Assembly: GCA_023213315.1 (NCBI GenBank)
Contig: JAKCPI010002913.1
Coordinates: forward strand, 1-64,000
Reading direction: 5' to 3'
Length of the DNA: 64,000 bases
From: Euborellia annulipes
Lineage: Eukaryota; Arthropoda; Insecta; Dermaptera; Anisolabididae
The position numbers were made by a program, and so were the translations under genes. Shown here one piece after another: positions 44,492-54,430 of the stretch. Every line of letters begins with the position of its first letter. Position 1 is the first letter of the stretch. The notes under the pieces are model-generated. The model was not told where the DNA came from. It was given only the letters and a program-made list of their open reading frames with translations, and made no database searches.

Positions 44492-44770
44492 CAGCGTTTT
44501 CTAAACTGTGAGGCGCGGGGGAGGCCCTAGGGAGACGCGGACTAGTCTAAGGGGAGGCGCGAATATTGGCCCCCAGGATCAATTTTCCAAATGATTGCTA
44601 GTTTTAATATAAATAAGAATTAATAAAAAAAATATTTTTATATATATTTATATTTTTTAGCATTAAAAATTTTTGTTTTTTATTATTTTATAAAATGAGG
44701 GAGGGGGGAGGCGTCATAAGATTAATTATTTTTAAGGGAGGCGTGGTAACATAAAGTTTGGAAACCACTG
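44492..44770 (+). mobile_element. hAT-1, right member of composite 2
   Basis: CAGCGTTTTCTAAACTGTG to GTTTGGAAACCACTG. The inner flank CCTTATGC differs from the outer flank CCTTAATT in the last three bases. Confidence 0.8.
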
Positions 44771-44849
44771 CCTTAATTCCTTAAAATTCCTCCCCTTAAA
44801 GGCTTGAGGTTTTACAAAAAATCATTCATAAGTAATTGTTAGTTACGAT

Positions 44850-45325
44850 CAAGGGCGGATACAAGGTGGGGGTAAAGAGGGTAATTACCCCCCCCCCCCC
44901 GAGATTTGAAAAATACCTATTTTTGGTTCCGCGGGTGGGAAAAATAAAAGATTTTGGCTCTCTAAAAAAAAGGTAAAATATTTTTAGGGACGGGAAAAAT
45001 TTTTTGCAATTTTTTGTTCCGGGAAAAATTTTTGGTACCGCGAACGGAACATGAAAAAATTTTTGGTTCCGTGGGGTGCAAAAAATTTTGGGTCTCTAAA
45101 AAAAAAAAGGTAAAATATTTTTACGGGCGGGAAATTTTTTGAAAAAATTTTTGGTTCCGCAAAATCAAAATTTTGGTTCCGCGAAAAACAAAATTTTTCG
45201 TAGAAAAATTTTTGAGAACAGGCCCCCCTCCCCCAAAAAAATTTCTATATACGCCCCTGGTGCTGTGCAACGAGTCACACCAGATTACCCCCCCCCCCCG
45301 AGAAACACCTCTGGATCCGCCCTTG
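44850..45325 (+). mobile_element. hAT-2 with perfect 8-bp TSD
   Basis: CAAGGGCGGATACAAGG to CTGGATCCGCCCTTG, flanked by GTTACGAT (44842-44849, 45326-45333). The interior has repeated AAATTTTTGGTTCCG units and an HP-hairpin piece (TGCTGTGCAACGAGTCACAC). Same layout as 48325-48795 inverted. Confidence 0.9.
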
Positions 45326-45482
45326 GTTACGATGTAGAGAAGAAATCAACACAGACACTCAGAAACATATTTTTTCATTGACATAATATGGCATATTATG
45401 CTATAGAGGCTAAGGGGACTAACCCTCTCCCCAAAGGAGTCCCTTAAATTACACTACTGTAGATCCTTAATAAAAAACATAT

Positions 45483-45680
45483 CTATCTTGACATCGAATT
45501 TTTGACATGATCGCAATACTTTCTATATATAACATATTTATTTATTTATTATAGTTTAAATGGGTGTTCACCCTTTTACAAAATTTGACAAAGATGCCGG
45601 TTGCCGACTTTATCTATATAGGCCTACATATACATACAAATTTATTACATTTTGTAATATATATGTAAGAGAAAGTAAAA
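45483..45680 (-). mobile_element. HP left-end fragment
   Basis: CTTGACATCGAATTTTTGAC, ACTTTCTATATATAAC, then an extra stretch (GGGTGTTCACCC hairpin, 45561-45572) and GTAAGAGAAAGTAAAAA. The left hairpin loop is enlarged by an insertion. Confidence 0.6.
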
Positions 45681-45765
45681 ATTTATTAAGAATCGATTTT
45701 ACACAATGTTTTTTTGAAATTTGTTCTCAATTAAACATTAAAATTTTAAATTTGAACTATTGATA

Positions 45766-46021
45766 AGCCCTCGGGCTTGGTGTAGTTGGTAGCACGCCTG
45801 CCTTTTATACCAAGGGTCGGGAGTTCGGATCCCAGGCAGTCCGGTGATTTGGATACCAAATGGCTTAAATAAGAATGCCTGGACCCCAAATACATATATT
45901 AAACATACGAATATCGTTAAAAGTCTTAAATAGCCTAATTTACCGAAAAGACTGTGTATGTGTGTGTGAATATGAGTGTGAATGGGAAAAAAAAGTGCGT
46001 GCTTAAAAAAAAAAAAAAAAA
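45766..46021 (+). mobile_element. SINE-1, full length with 11-bp TSD
   Basis: tRNA-like head GCCCTCGGGCTTGGTGTAG, A-box TAGTTGGTAGCACG, B-box GTTCGGATCC, AATGCCTGGACCCC, tail hairpin AGTCTTAAATAGCC..TTTACCGAAAAGACT, TGTG repeats and poly(A). The TSD AACTATTGATA is at 45755-45765 and 46022-46032. Reference copy for the family. Confidence 0.95.
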
Positions 46022-46319
46022 AACTATTGATATTAACTTTATTGAAAAATGAAAAATTTAAACAAAAATTTTATTAAAAAAATAAATTATTATTTCACTC
46101 CCTCCCCCTTCTCCCAAAAGGACTCAAAAAAATTTTCAGCCCCCTTCAAAAAAATAAAACAAAATCCCAGGACCGCCCCTGATGCTATATCGTTCTCGGG
46201 ACACCCATCCAAGGCTCAACGCTCCACAGTTTTACTTAACATCATATATTTTAGTGACTCCCTTCACCACACTTTTAGTTGTAAAAAAAATAATAAAAAA
46301 AATAAATAAATAACGATAG

Positions 46320-46535
46320 AAAATGTTTATTATAAATACAATTTATTAAAGGGTTGTTTATGAGTGGTTTGGGTTTGGATATACTTAAGAGAGAATTCTA
46401 AATATCTTAAATAATTTTTTGATATTGTTTTTCTATCTATAAATAAGATTAGATAAGAGTAAAAAGTTTTTTTTATTCTTTACTAAAATGGGAATTGTTA
46501 TATTTATTTATTTATTTTCCTTTTCAGACTGGCTC
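46320..46535 (+). promoter_or_regulatory. Upstream region of exon copy C
   Basis: ATAAGATTAGATAAGAGTAAAAAGT and GGGAATTGTTAT match the sequences upstream of copies A and B. No TATA box is clear. TTTTCCTTTTCAG|ACTGG right before the exon could instead be a splice acceptor. Confidence 0.35.
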
Positions 46536-46656
46536 AGTCGAGTTGAGGACCAGCTAGGCGCTGGCAGAAGGTCTTTTGAGCCAAGTGAATATTTACACAA
46601 CTCACGACGACCACTTCGACAGCCAACTCACCCCTCAGCAGCGTCTTATTAAAAAG
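46536..46656 (+). other. Leader-like exon, copy C (diverged)
   Basis: TCAGTCGAGTTGAGG (A at 46536), no ATG, ending GTCTTATTAAAAAG|GTAATT. It lacks hAT ends and is the most diverged of the three, so it may be the ancestral copy. If the upstream TTTTCAG is used as an acceptor, it would be an internal exon. Confidence 0.45.
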
Positions 46657-46989
46657 GTAATTAATATTCCTTTCTTTTTTTTTTTGATTGAACAAAAATG
46701 ATAAAAATTCCATTTTAATTTTTCTCTTTTTTTTCAAACCTTTGCATTTAATTAATTATTAAGTATTTTATATACTTTATGTCATCAGGGTTAGAGGGTA
46801 ACGTTTAAGATTCGGTATATTACAAAGATTACTCTACAAAAATGAAATTAGCTGCAGCAACCAGCTATATTTTGATGACTCAATCATAAAAATAAATTTC
46901 TTTTTTCGCCTTAATCCTGTGGTGCGGGGTCGACGGTTCATTCATGGGTAACTCACAAAAATAAATACCGTAGGCCTATATTAATTTTT

Positions 46990-47395
46990 ATACAAGACTA
47001 GCCGCGTCGCCCGCCTTCGGCCTGCGGCGGACCCTCGCCTGTTCTTCTTAATTATGAAAAGAAAATTATTATTACTACTATTCCAATCCAGTGCCTGCTT
47101 GAGGATTTGTTTACATTCATGGAATACACAAATGAAAAGAATACTTAAATATTTCTCTATACATTTCCTATGGGAGAAATCGTAACTTTAAAAATTAATA
47201 ACTCAAAAAGTTATGGGAATTTCGGGATGAAAATAATTTTCCTGTAATCCCGAGAAGGTCCTCTTTATGCATAAAAAATTTCATTTCAAAATTCCAACGG
47301 GAAGTTGCCTAAATAGAGCGAGACAGACGGACGGACAGACAGAGGGACATACAGACAGACAGACGGACATTAGTGAATTATATATATAGATTATT
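46990..47395 (+). repeat. E repeat, tail with end structures
   Basis: GACTAGCCGCGTCGCCCGCC and a palindromic CCTTCGGCCTGCGG, then CCAGTGCCTGCTTGAGG, GGAGAAATCGTAACTTT, a GACAGACGGACGGACAGAC repeat and TATATATATAGATT. It shares the middle with 5120-5255. The ends look like a DNA transposon, but the superfamily is not established. Confidence 0.5.
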
Positions 47396-47530
47396 TAATA
47401 AATTATTTTTAAAACAACTTGTACGGGCCCCGACCTCTGTTTCGGCCCATAGCAGTAAGATTCTCCTTAGAAAAAAAAATTTTAATCGACTTACCTACGA
47501 ACGAGTGAAATGAGATAACGTTTATTTTTT

Positions 47531-48194
47531 TACTTTCTCTTACCTTGTATATATGTATATATATATAGAGAGAAAGTATTGGATTCATGTCAAAAATTCG
47601 ATGTCGAGATTTTGATGGATCTTCACGTTTTGAGGTCCCCTGAATCCAAAAAAGTGGTTTTCGCGACATGGTCTGTCTGTGGGGTGGGTGGGTGTGTGTG
47701 TGTTCAATTTTAAGCATGAAGGAATTGAGCTATGAGGTTGAAATTTTATATTTAAGTTAAGCACCCCCGGGACCGTGAAAATAAGCTTTTAATCAAAATC
47801 GGCCAAAGAGTACTAGTACTTTACTGATGTCACTTTTTCAGTTTTTTTCGATTTTCTCAAAATTCGCTCCAACGATTTTTTTAAATTCAAAAATCAATTA
47901 TTTTTTAGATTCTCTATAAAATGTATATTCTCATTTTGCGATTGAAATCTTCTGAAGACCACTTTACTCTTGTATTTCATAGAAAAGATAGGAGAAATGG
48001 TTGCCATGGTAACAAAATATAAATATTTTCCCATACTTATAAATTTTACATCTTGAATTCATATGTTCCGTACTGTCGGGAACTAAATATATGTCGACAC
48101 AAAAAATCTGGTGTGACAAGCACAGTACACAACTTTCGATTACCGAAGGTAAGAGAAAGTTGTGTGCTGTGCGCCAGTCACACCAGATTTTTTT
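47531..48194 (+). mobile_element. HP element, full length
   Basis: Left hairpin, ATTCGATGTCGAGATTTTG, GGTG/GT microsatellite, GGGACCGTGAAAATAAGC, AGTACTAGTACTTTACTG, TGGTTGCCATGGTAACA, ATATGTCGACAC, right hairpin at 48107-48190. Among the most intact copies. Confidence 0.9.
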
Positions 48195-48324
48195 AAATAT
48201 ATTCTTGTGTGAAAATTAATAGTCTATATTTATTTTTATGAAAAATTTTATTGATAGTAACTTATTGCTGATTGATGCAACAAATTTCATTTTTGTAGAG
48301 CATTGCACTTTTGTATGTTTGAAA

Positions 48325-48795
48325 CAAGGGCGGATCCAGAGGTGTTTCTGGGAGGGGGGGGGGGGGGGTAATCTGGTGTGACTCGTCGCACAGCACCAGG
48401 GGTGTATATAGAAATTTTTTTCGGGGGGGCCTGTTCTCAAAAGTTTTTCTACGAAAAATTTTGTTTCTCGCGGAGCCAAACATTTTTTCATGTGCCGTTC
48501 GCGGAACCAAAAATTTTTCTCAGTCGGAAAAATATTTTACCCTTTTTTTAGAGACCCTAAATTTTTTTCGTCCACGGAACCAAAAATTTTTCAAGTCCCG
48601 TTCGCGGAACAAAAAATTTTTACCATTCGGAATAATTTTTTTTTTTTTTTAGAGAACCAAAATTTTTTCCCCCGCGGAACCAAAAGTTTTTCATGTTCCG
48701 TTCGCGGTATCTAAAATTTTTCCCATTTTTTTCAAATCTCGGGGGGGGGGGGGTAATTACCCCCTTTACCCCCCCCCCCCTTGTATCCGCCCTTG
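48325..48795 (-). mobile_element. hAT-2 with perfect 8-bp TSD
   Basis: CAAGGGCGGATCCAGAGG to TTGTATCCGCCCTTG, flanked by GTTTGAAA (48317-48324, 48796-48803). Contains GGTAATCTGGTGTGACTCG (HP-hairpin piece) and a tandem GTTCGCGGAACCAAAAATTT series. Inverted relative to 44850-45325. Confidence 0.9.
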
Positions 48796-48902
48796 GTTTG
48801 AAATCATAATATTATAATAATATAGGGGGCCCTTTCCTGAGACGGCCAGTGCCTTTTAACCAATCTTAAATTTTTTTTTTTTTTAAGATAAATGCAGCAC
48901 AT

Positions 48903-49402
48903 GATTTCAGTCAATAATAAAATATGTGTTATTTTTTTAATAGATGTGGAGAAAAGTAGATTTATAGCTGGATAGAAGATTTTGAAGTAGCAAGAAGAAG
49001 AAAGAGAAGCAGCTAGTATTTATTTCATTTATTTAATACCCATTAGGCTGACGTTTCGGTCTCGGTCGAGACCATCCTCAGAGCTTATGGGCTGTCAATA
49101 TGGGATAAATATTATGAACTCAATCATATGATTCATAACCAATAAGTTATAATTTCAATATATAAATATAAAACAATATATTGAGATTTAAAACAATTGA
49201 GTATATTAGCGGAAGAGTAACAGTATTAAATAAATGAAATAAATACTAGCTGCTTCTCTTTCTTCTTCTTGCTACTTCAAAATTATTTTTTTTAAGTTCA
49301 CGTTTTGCTCTCGACCCTCTTTCATTGACAATTTTTAAGTCCTGAAGAAGGGGACCGAAACGTCGGTTAACATTATTTTTTTTTTTATTATTGACTGAAA
49401 CT
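48903..49402. repeat. Two nested R-core palindromes
   Basis: The outer pair TTTCAGTCAATAATAAAA / TTATTATTGACTGAAA (48905-48922, 49384-49400) encloses an inner pair (48979-49285) with TTTTGAAGTAGCAAGAAG / CTTCTTGCTACTTCAAAA arms. The inner left core, on the minus strand, is CTGAGGATGGTCTCG..CGAGACCGAAACGTC. The outer right core is CCTGAAGAAGGGGACCGAAA plus CGTCGG (49338 onward). Confidence 0.75.
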
Positions 49403-50630
49403 ACCTGTTTCATCAGTCCACAAAAAATGTAAAATTTTTCTTCGGATGGAAGTTAATGTTTAAAAATATTTTCATAAAAAAAAAAACTTCTGAAGGTGAT
49501 ATAAATTATATGAATTTTTATTTATTTGCCATTTATTAAATTTTTTTTTTTTTTTTTGAGGGGAGGGGACTTTAATATACAACAAGGCTCTGTAAACGAA
49601 ATTCCTCATCCAAATTATTAATTTCACTGATGAAATATTGAAAGTACTGGTTATTTTTCATTGAGAATAAAATCTCTGATTTTTCATCATTTATGTTTAT
49701 AAAATATATTCACTTGGCAACGCGTTAAAAGCGAAAACCCGCAGGATTAAAAATTCTCTCTATCGGTCGCATTTCTTCCCCTGCGTGGTAATAAATTTCT
49801 AAAACCCCCTCGGCTTGGCACGTGGCCCGCCGAAGGCAGGCACCAAGTTTTTAGATAAACTTAATTGTTAAAACTAATTTCGTTTTGTTTCTTTTTTGAG
49901 GAATCTATAAAAAAAAAAAGGTATTTTTCAAGAGGGGTAGGTCATTGACTTTTTCAACTATCGGCAGGTAAAAAAAAGAAATAGGCTCATATTGATAGAG
50001 GTAGAGGTAGATAATAGATTGGGCAAGGAATGAGTCTACCAGATGTGGCTATCAGAGGGAGGTCATTTGGGAGCGATGACGTCACCAGGCGCCAGAGCAA
50101 TTTCGCATCTTGTCCATATGCTGTCTTTTTTTTTTTATTATTATCAACGACTTCTAATTTCGTAACAATTATCTAGAACACTTTAAGGAATTTTTCACAT
50201 TTGGGTTAATGGATATTAAATGATAGTCTTAAAGGAAGGGGAAGGAAACTAATTCGCCTTTTTTTATCTCTTTAATTTGATAAAATTCCTTGAAATAAAA
50301 ATCTTTACATTTCTTAAACGAAAAACTCTGGAATGTCCGTTTGTCTTGTTTAGGTTAATACGAATTTATTCTTTCTAATCTATGATTACTAACTCACAAT
50401 TTCCTCTCCACTGCTTGAGTAAGTGATGTACTATCACGCCAGATTCATTTTACTTTCTCTCATCTATCCGTTTATGTTAATACAATCGACTCTCGATAAT
50501 CCGATACTCTCGAGCTCTTAACGTCATGTAAATCGAAAAAGTGGTGTGTATTTAGATTCACTCGTTAACTCGAAATATTTTTGGAAATAAGAGGGGGAGA
50601 GAACGTTCTATAATTGGAACTAAGCCACTC
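49403..50630. other. Mostly unique AT-rich sequence
   Basis: Contains CGGCTTGGCACGTGGCCCGC at 49811-49830 and a GC patch near 50060-50100 (GCGATGACGTCACC, a CRE core). No exon or repeat end is supported. Confidence 0.3.
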
Positions 50631-50634
50631 ATCC

Positions 50635-50831
50635 CAAGAGCGGATCCAGAGGTGTTTCTCGAGGGGGGGGGGGTAATATGGTGTGACTGGACGCACAGCA
50701 CACAATTTTTTTCTTAATTTCGGTAATTTAAAGGTGCATTCTGTACTTGTTTGCCAGAATATAAATACAAATCAAATTTTTAAGTATTAATTTTTAAAAT
50801 TTTACATTAAACTCCCTTGTATCCGCCCTTG
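50635..50831 (-). mobile_element. hAT-2 with 8-bp TSD
   Basis: CAAGAGCGGATCCAGAGG to ATCCGCCCTTG, flanked by ACTCATCC (50627-50634) and ACTCACCC (50832-50839). It holds GGTGTGACTGGACGCACAGC from the HP hairpin. Confidence 0.8.
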
Positions 50832-50887
50832 ACTCACCCTCTTTATAATTCCAATTTTTCCTAGCCATGTTAACTACTTATTTTTCG

Positions 50888-50992
50888 GGTCTTGGTGTAG
50901 GGGTTAGCGTGCTAACCTCGTATACCAAAAGTCGCGGGTTCGGACCCCAGGCAGTCCGATGATTTTATTTAACCCATTTGGGTACCAAATGG
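50888..50992 (+). mobile_element. SINE-1, head only
   Basis: CGGGTCTTGGTGTAGGGG, TAGCGTGCTAACC, GGGTTCGGACCCCAGGCAG, CGATGATTTTATTTAA. The 3' part is replaced by the TM-2 element. Confidence 0.75.
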
Positions 50993-51616
50993 TATAGTAT
51001 TTGAATTATGGTGAAATATTTTTAAATTTGAAAAAGGTAAAATAAAATCATCTGTAGGCTACCAGATCTTACGTTTTGCCATTTCGGTCATTAAAATTAT
51101 TTCACTTTACATCATATACTATCAGGGGCGGCGCGGCCACTAGGCAAACTAGGCGGCCGCCTAGGGCGGCAAAAAGGGAAAAATAAAAAAAAATTGGTTC
51201 CGCAAGCGGCACCCGAAAAAAAATTTGGTCCCGCGGGCGGCAAAAAAATTTTGGTTCCGCGCAAGAGGAAATGTTCCGCAGGCGGCAAAAATTTTGTGTC
51301 TTTAAAAAAAAGGTAAAAAAATTTTTTTCGGACGGGAAAAAATTTTGGTTCCGCGCAAGAGAAAATGTTCCGCGGGCGGCACACGGGAAAAAATTTTGGT
51401 TCCGCGAAAAAAAAAAAATTTCGCAGAAACATTTTTGAGATCAGGGAAAATTTTAAAGAGGGGGCGGCAAATTAAATTTTTAAAGTTTTTTTTTGGGGGG
51501 GGCGCAAAAAATATCTTGCCTAGGGCGGCAGAATAGCTTGCACCGGCCCTGTATACTATACCATATACTTTGGGCTAAAGCTATCAAGTGGGGACTTAAT
51601 TGTGGCGCTCACTTTA
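50993..51616 (+). mobile_element. TM-2 MITE interrupted by a hAT-like element
   Basis: TTGAATTATGGTGAAATA, AAAATCATCTGTA, TTATTTCACTTTACATCATA, then after the insert AAAGCTATCAAGTGGGGAC and GTGGCGCTCACT. The left TM-2 end is lost. Compare the complete TM-2 at 52411-52631. Confidence 0.75.
51123..51551. mobile_element. hAT-like element with perfect 8-bp TSD
   Basis: CAGGGGCGGCGCGGCC to GCACCGGCCCTG, flanked by TATACTAT (51115-51122, 51552-51559). The interior repeats AAATTTTGGTTCCGCG and GGCGGCA units. No transposase. Confidence 0.9.
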
Positions 51617-51799
51617 CAAGGCAAAAGTACGTCCCCCTTAATATGTCCGGGAAAAAAATTATCGTGATCGAGAAAAGTGGTTAGAAAAAAGGACCTCTAA
51701 AACTTTCAATATTTCTCTATCAATGCTGTCTACAATTCTGAAGAATAAAAAATCTGCTGTGCTTTCACGACCTTACTTTTTTAATATTTTTTATACAAG

Positions 51800-51880
51800 C
51801 ACATTTGATACACAACTTTCGATTACCGAAGATAAGAGAAGTTGTGTGCTGTGCGCCAGTCACACCAGATTTTTATTATT
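51800..51880 (+). mobile_element. HP right-hairpin fragment
   Basis: ACACAACTTTCGATTACCG, AAGATAAGAGAAGTTGTGTG, CTGTGCGCCAGTCACACC, AGATTTTT. The first arm is truncated. Confidence 0.65.
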
Positions 51881-52124
51881 TCTTGACAATATTTTGATTC
51901 CCTTAAATCTTAAATATCTTTTTTTTTCTCTGATCATAATCACATCGAAATATGTCTAATAAAGGAATTATTATATTGACTATGTCTATAATCGTATTAT
52001 TTATTCAATTATAGACAAAAATCAATATTTTCACAATTAGTGGCAAGATTTGTCCAAATCGACTTGCTTTTATTAATTTGTCTTAAAATATTTAAAAAAA
52101 AAATCAAACAGCAAATAATTAATA

Positions 52125-52222
52125 TAAAAAATCTCGACATCAAATTTTTGACATGATGGCAATACTTTGTCTCTCTATATATATGAATATTATCATATAC
52201 ATATAGGTAAGAGAAAGTAATA
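52125..52222 (-). mobile_element. HP left-end fragment
   Basis: AAATCTCGACATCAAATTTT, CAATACTTTGTCTCTCTATA, GGTAAGAGAAAGTAA. Only the left hairpin and next block remain. Confidence 0.65.
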
Positions 52223-52410
52223 AAATTATTATTTTTACTATTTTTTTTTTTTAATTATATTTAAGAATCCCTTGTCACAATTGTGACAAGGTTTCTCCTC
52301 TTAAGAGGCAGAAACTCTACTACTGAGTCATAGCCCATGGGCCATAGACCTTGCAAGGTCTATATTTTATCTTTAGGCTATATATAAAATTTATACAATT
52401 TATATATGTA

Positions 52411-52631
52411 CAGTGAGCGCCACAATTAAGTCCCCACCTGATAGCTTTAGCTTTAAGAATATGATAAATGGTGAAATAATTTTAAATTTTAAAAGTTAAA
52501 ATAAAATCATCTGTACCAGATTTTACGTTTTATCTTTTCGATCATTAAAATTATTTCACTTTACATCATATACTGTACCATTTACTTAAGGCTAAAGCTA
52601 TCAAGTGGGGACTTAATTGTGGCGCTCACTG
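52411..52631. mobile_element. TM-2 MITE flanked by TA
   Basis: Ends CAGTGAGCGCCACAATTAAG and TTAATTGTGGCGCTCACTG are perfect inverted repeats, with TA on both sides. Longer arms CCACCTGATAGCTTTAGC / GCTAAAGCTATCAAGTGG. Confidence 0.9.
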
Positions 52632-52769
52632 TACATATTTTCAAAAATATAATATAAAAATCTTAATAATTGGAATTTTTTTCTTTCATTTCTCAAACTT
52701 CTTAATAATTCAAAAACTCGATATTTCGAATTTTTCTTGAGACCCCTTGAATTTCGAATTATCGAAAGT

Positions 52770-52860
52770 TGACTGTATAAAGAGAGAGGAATTATTGGAT
52801 TCATGTCATGAATTCGATGCCGAGATTTTTATGAATATACCCGTTTTGAGACCAACTGAG
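52770..52860 (+). mobile_element. HP left-half fragment
   Basis: AGAGAGAGGAATTATTGG, TTCATGTCATGAATTCGATG, CCGAGATTTTTATGAATA, CCGTTTTGAGACC. Diverged. Confidence 0.6.
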
Positions 52861-53125
52861 GGAGAGAAAATACCAAAAATTATTTTATCCCCTCCTCTCT
52901 CGACTTTATAACATAAAAATTTTCCTTAATAAAAAAAATAGGCCTTGTATGAAGGTGCCGAAAACAGCCAAATACTTGCTTCTATAATGCTTGAATGGCC
53001 CCTTATATTAATATTTTTAAATTTTTATCTAGTATAGTTTGATTCATTTATGTGTGTCCCTTTTGTTTTCATACTCTATATTCTTATAATATTACAAGAT
53101 ACTAATAATTTAACTTTATTTCCAG

Positions 53126-53255
53126 ACCTGTTGTGGCCTGCAGCTCAACCTGCCCAAGACGAAGCACCGACTTGTCTCGGCTCTCAGTGTCCCTGAGTAG
53201 GACCTCGAGGGACGTTCTCTCCGCGCTGCGCTCTCTCAAATTCTCCCGCCTTTTG
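53126..53255 (+). other. Exon-like block with clean splice sites
   Basis: TTTATTTCCAG precedes 53126 (acceptor) and TTTTG|GTAAGT follows 53255 (near-perfect donor). The 130-bp block is GC-rich, unlike its surroundings. One frame is open throughout (PVVACSSTCPRRSTDLSRLS...). The two others stop. It has no ATG, so it would be internal or untranslated. I recognise no domain. Frame 1 reads CCGLQLNLPKTK, weakly like a reverse-transcriptase motif, so a LINE fragment is an alternative. Confidence 0.5.
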
Positions 53256-54185
53256 GTAAGTACTTTTCATTTATTGTTAAAGGAGATGCGGCCAGCAGAA
53301 AGATTGAAGGCCAGGTTCCCAAGTGTTCTTGTCTTTTGCGAAAATACGTTTTTTTATGACGCAAAGGGAGTCTGATATGTATCTTTGAAGGTGGGTTTGA
53401 GGTGGCTATATGAGTTTAAACGAGTCAGGGAAGGGTTGCAGTTTCTCCAGGAATAGCCTGGAGGTTCAAAGCTGCGATCCTTGTGGCTAGGGACCCGAGG
53501 GCTCCACCGATCTGATGGTGGGGACGGGGTCATAAATACACATTTGTATGTTCGTATTTTGTGTTAGACTAGGTAGGATCTCTTACATATTAGCCCCCGC
53601 ACTCGTTTGCTCGTATTCCAAAAAATCACGTTCATTCTCACTGATACGATTTCTTCAGACCCCCAGTTCACGGAGTTTTTGTTAAAGCAAGGCTAAATTC
53701 GCCATGTTTTTTTTTTTTTTTTTCTTTACTACACTTTTTTTGTAGTAAACGAAAATAACTTTTTAGTGCTTATTCAATTAGTGTATTTGTGAATGTGAAT
53801 AACTGAAAGCAGAGAAAAGGTAAGCCTAAATATTAATATAAATAAAAAATTAACTTTCATATAATTAACTGATAGAACTAAGATTAATTCAAATATTTTT
53901 TTTAGGAAGAAAACAGAAGTATAATAACATGGTTGACTCAATTTATTAAATAAATTCAGTAACGCTTAATTAAATCACGAGAAGAAAGAAAGGGTGATCT
54001 GCATAGTTTCATCAGATATTTTAATAAAAACCAGCAATGGTGAAAAAAAACTTGCTCTAGGAATTCATTTTCAAAAAAAAAAAAAAAAAAAAAGAAAGAA
54101 AATAGATCAAATAAAACACACCAAGTTGCATGTGACGTCACATTTGCCTCCTTTCTCTTTCAGTCTTTACCAAATCAAAAAGAAA
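53256..54185. other. Unique sequence after the exon-like block
   Basis: 53270-53540 is GC-richer and repeat-free (GATGCGGCCAGCAG, GGGACCCGAGGGCTCC). It would be intron if the donor is used. The rest is AT-rich with T-runs. Confidence 0.35.
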
Positions 54186-54189
54186 AAAT

Positions 54190-54430
54190 TATTACAATTA
54201 TCTTCTTCTTCTTCTATCCTCGCCTTTTTCCCGCGATGCGGGGTCGGCGGACCTCCCTCCAACCCTATCAAGCGTTTTTGCGACCGGAAGAAATAGGACA
54301 GGCCGGCCCGTCGTACGGTTTGACGCCTGTTGAAAAGAGGAAGGAAGAGACAGACATACAAATAACTGAAGGACTGTCTGTCCCAGCTCGGGCAGCTCGT
54401 GGTCGCCATCCACGTACCCACAAAATGTGA
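54190..54430 (+). repeat. GCR repeat, most complete copy
   Basis: CGCCTTTTTCCCGCGATGCG, GGGTCGGCGGACC, GACCGGAAGAAATAGG, GGCCGGCCCGTCG, TGACGCCTGTTGAAAAGAGG, GTCCCAGCTCGGGCAGC, CGTGGTCGCCATCCACG and TACCCACAAAATGTG. Opposite orientation to the copies at 11120 and 20850. ORFs in it are not shared between copies. Confidence 0.7.

Larger units (their letters stand above)
41909..44770 (+). mobile_element. Composite hAT-1 unit 2 carrying a leader-like exon
   Basis: A left hAT-1 end (CAGCGTTTTCC at 41909) and a right hAT-1 end (44770) are flanked by a perfect 8-bp repeat, CCTTAATT (41901-41908, 44771-44778). In between are a truncated hAT-1, a full HP copy and the same cargo as composite 1. Different TSDs at the two loci support two separate insertions of related composites. 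Confidence 0.7.

Noticed and set aside
45769..45845. Functional tRNA gene
   Set aside because: A and B boxes are present, but the sequence continues into a SINE body with poly(A) and TSDs, and the acceptor stem does not pair properly.
51112..51432. 106-codon ORF rich in AEPKFFP repeats
   Set aside because: It is read antisense through the tandem GGTTCCGCG units of a hAT-like element; similar ORFs in hAT-2 elements differ in frame and strand.
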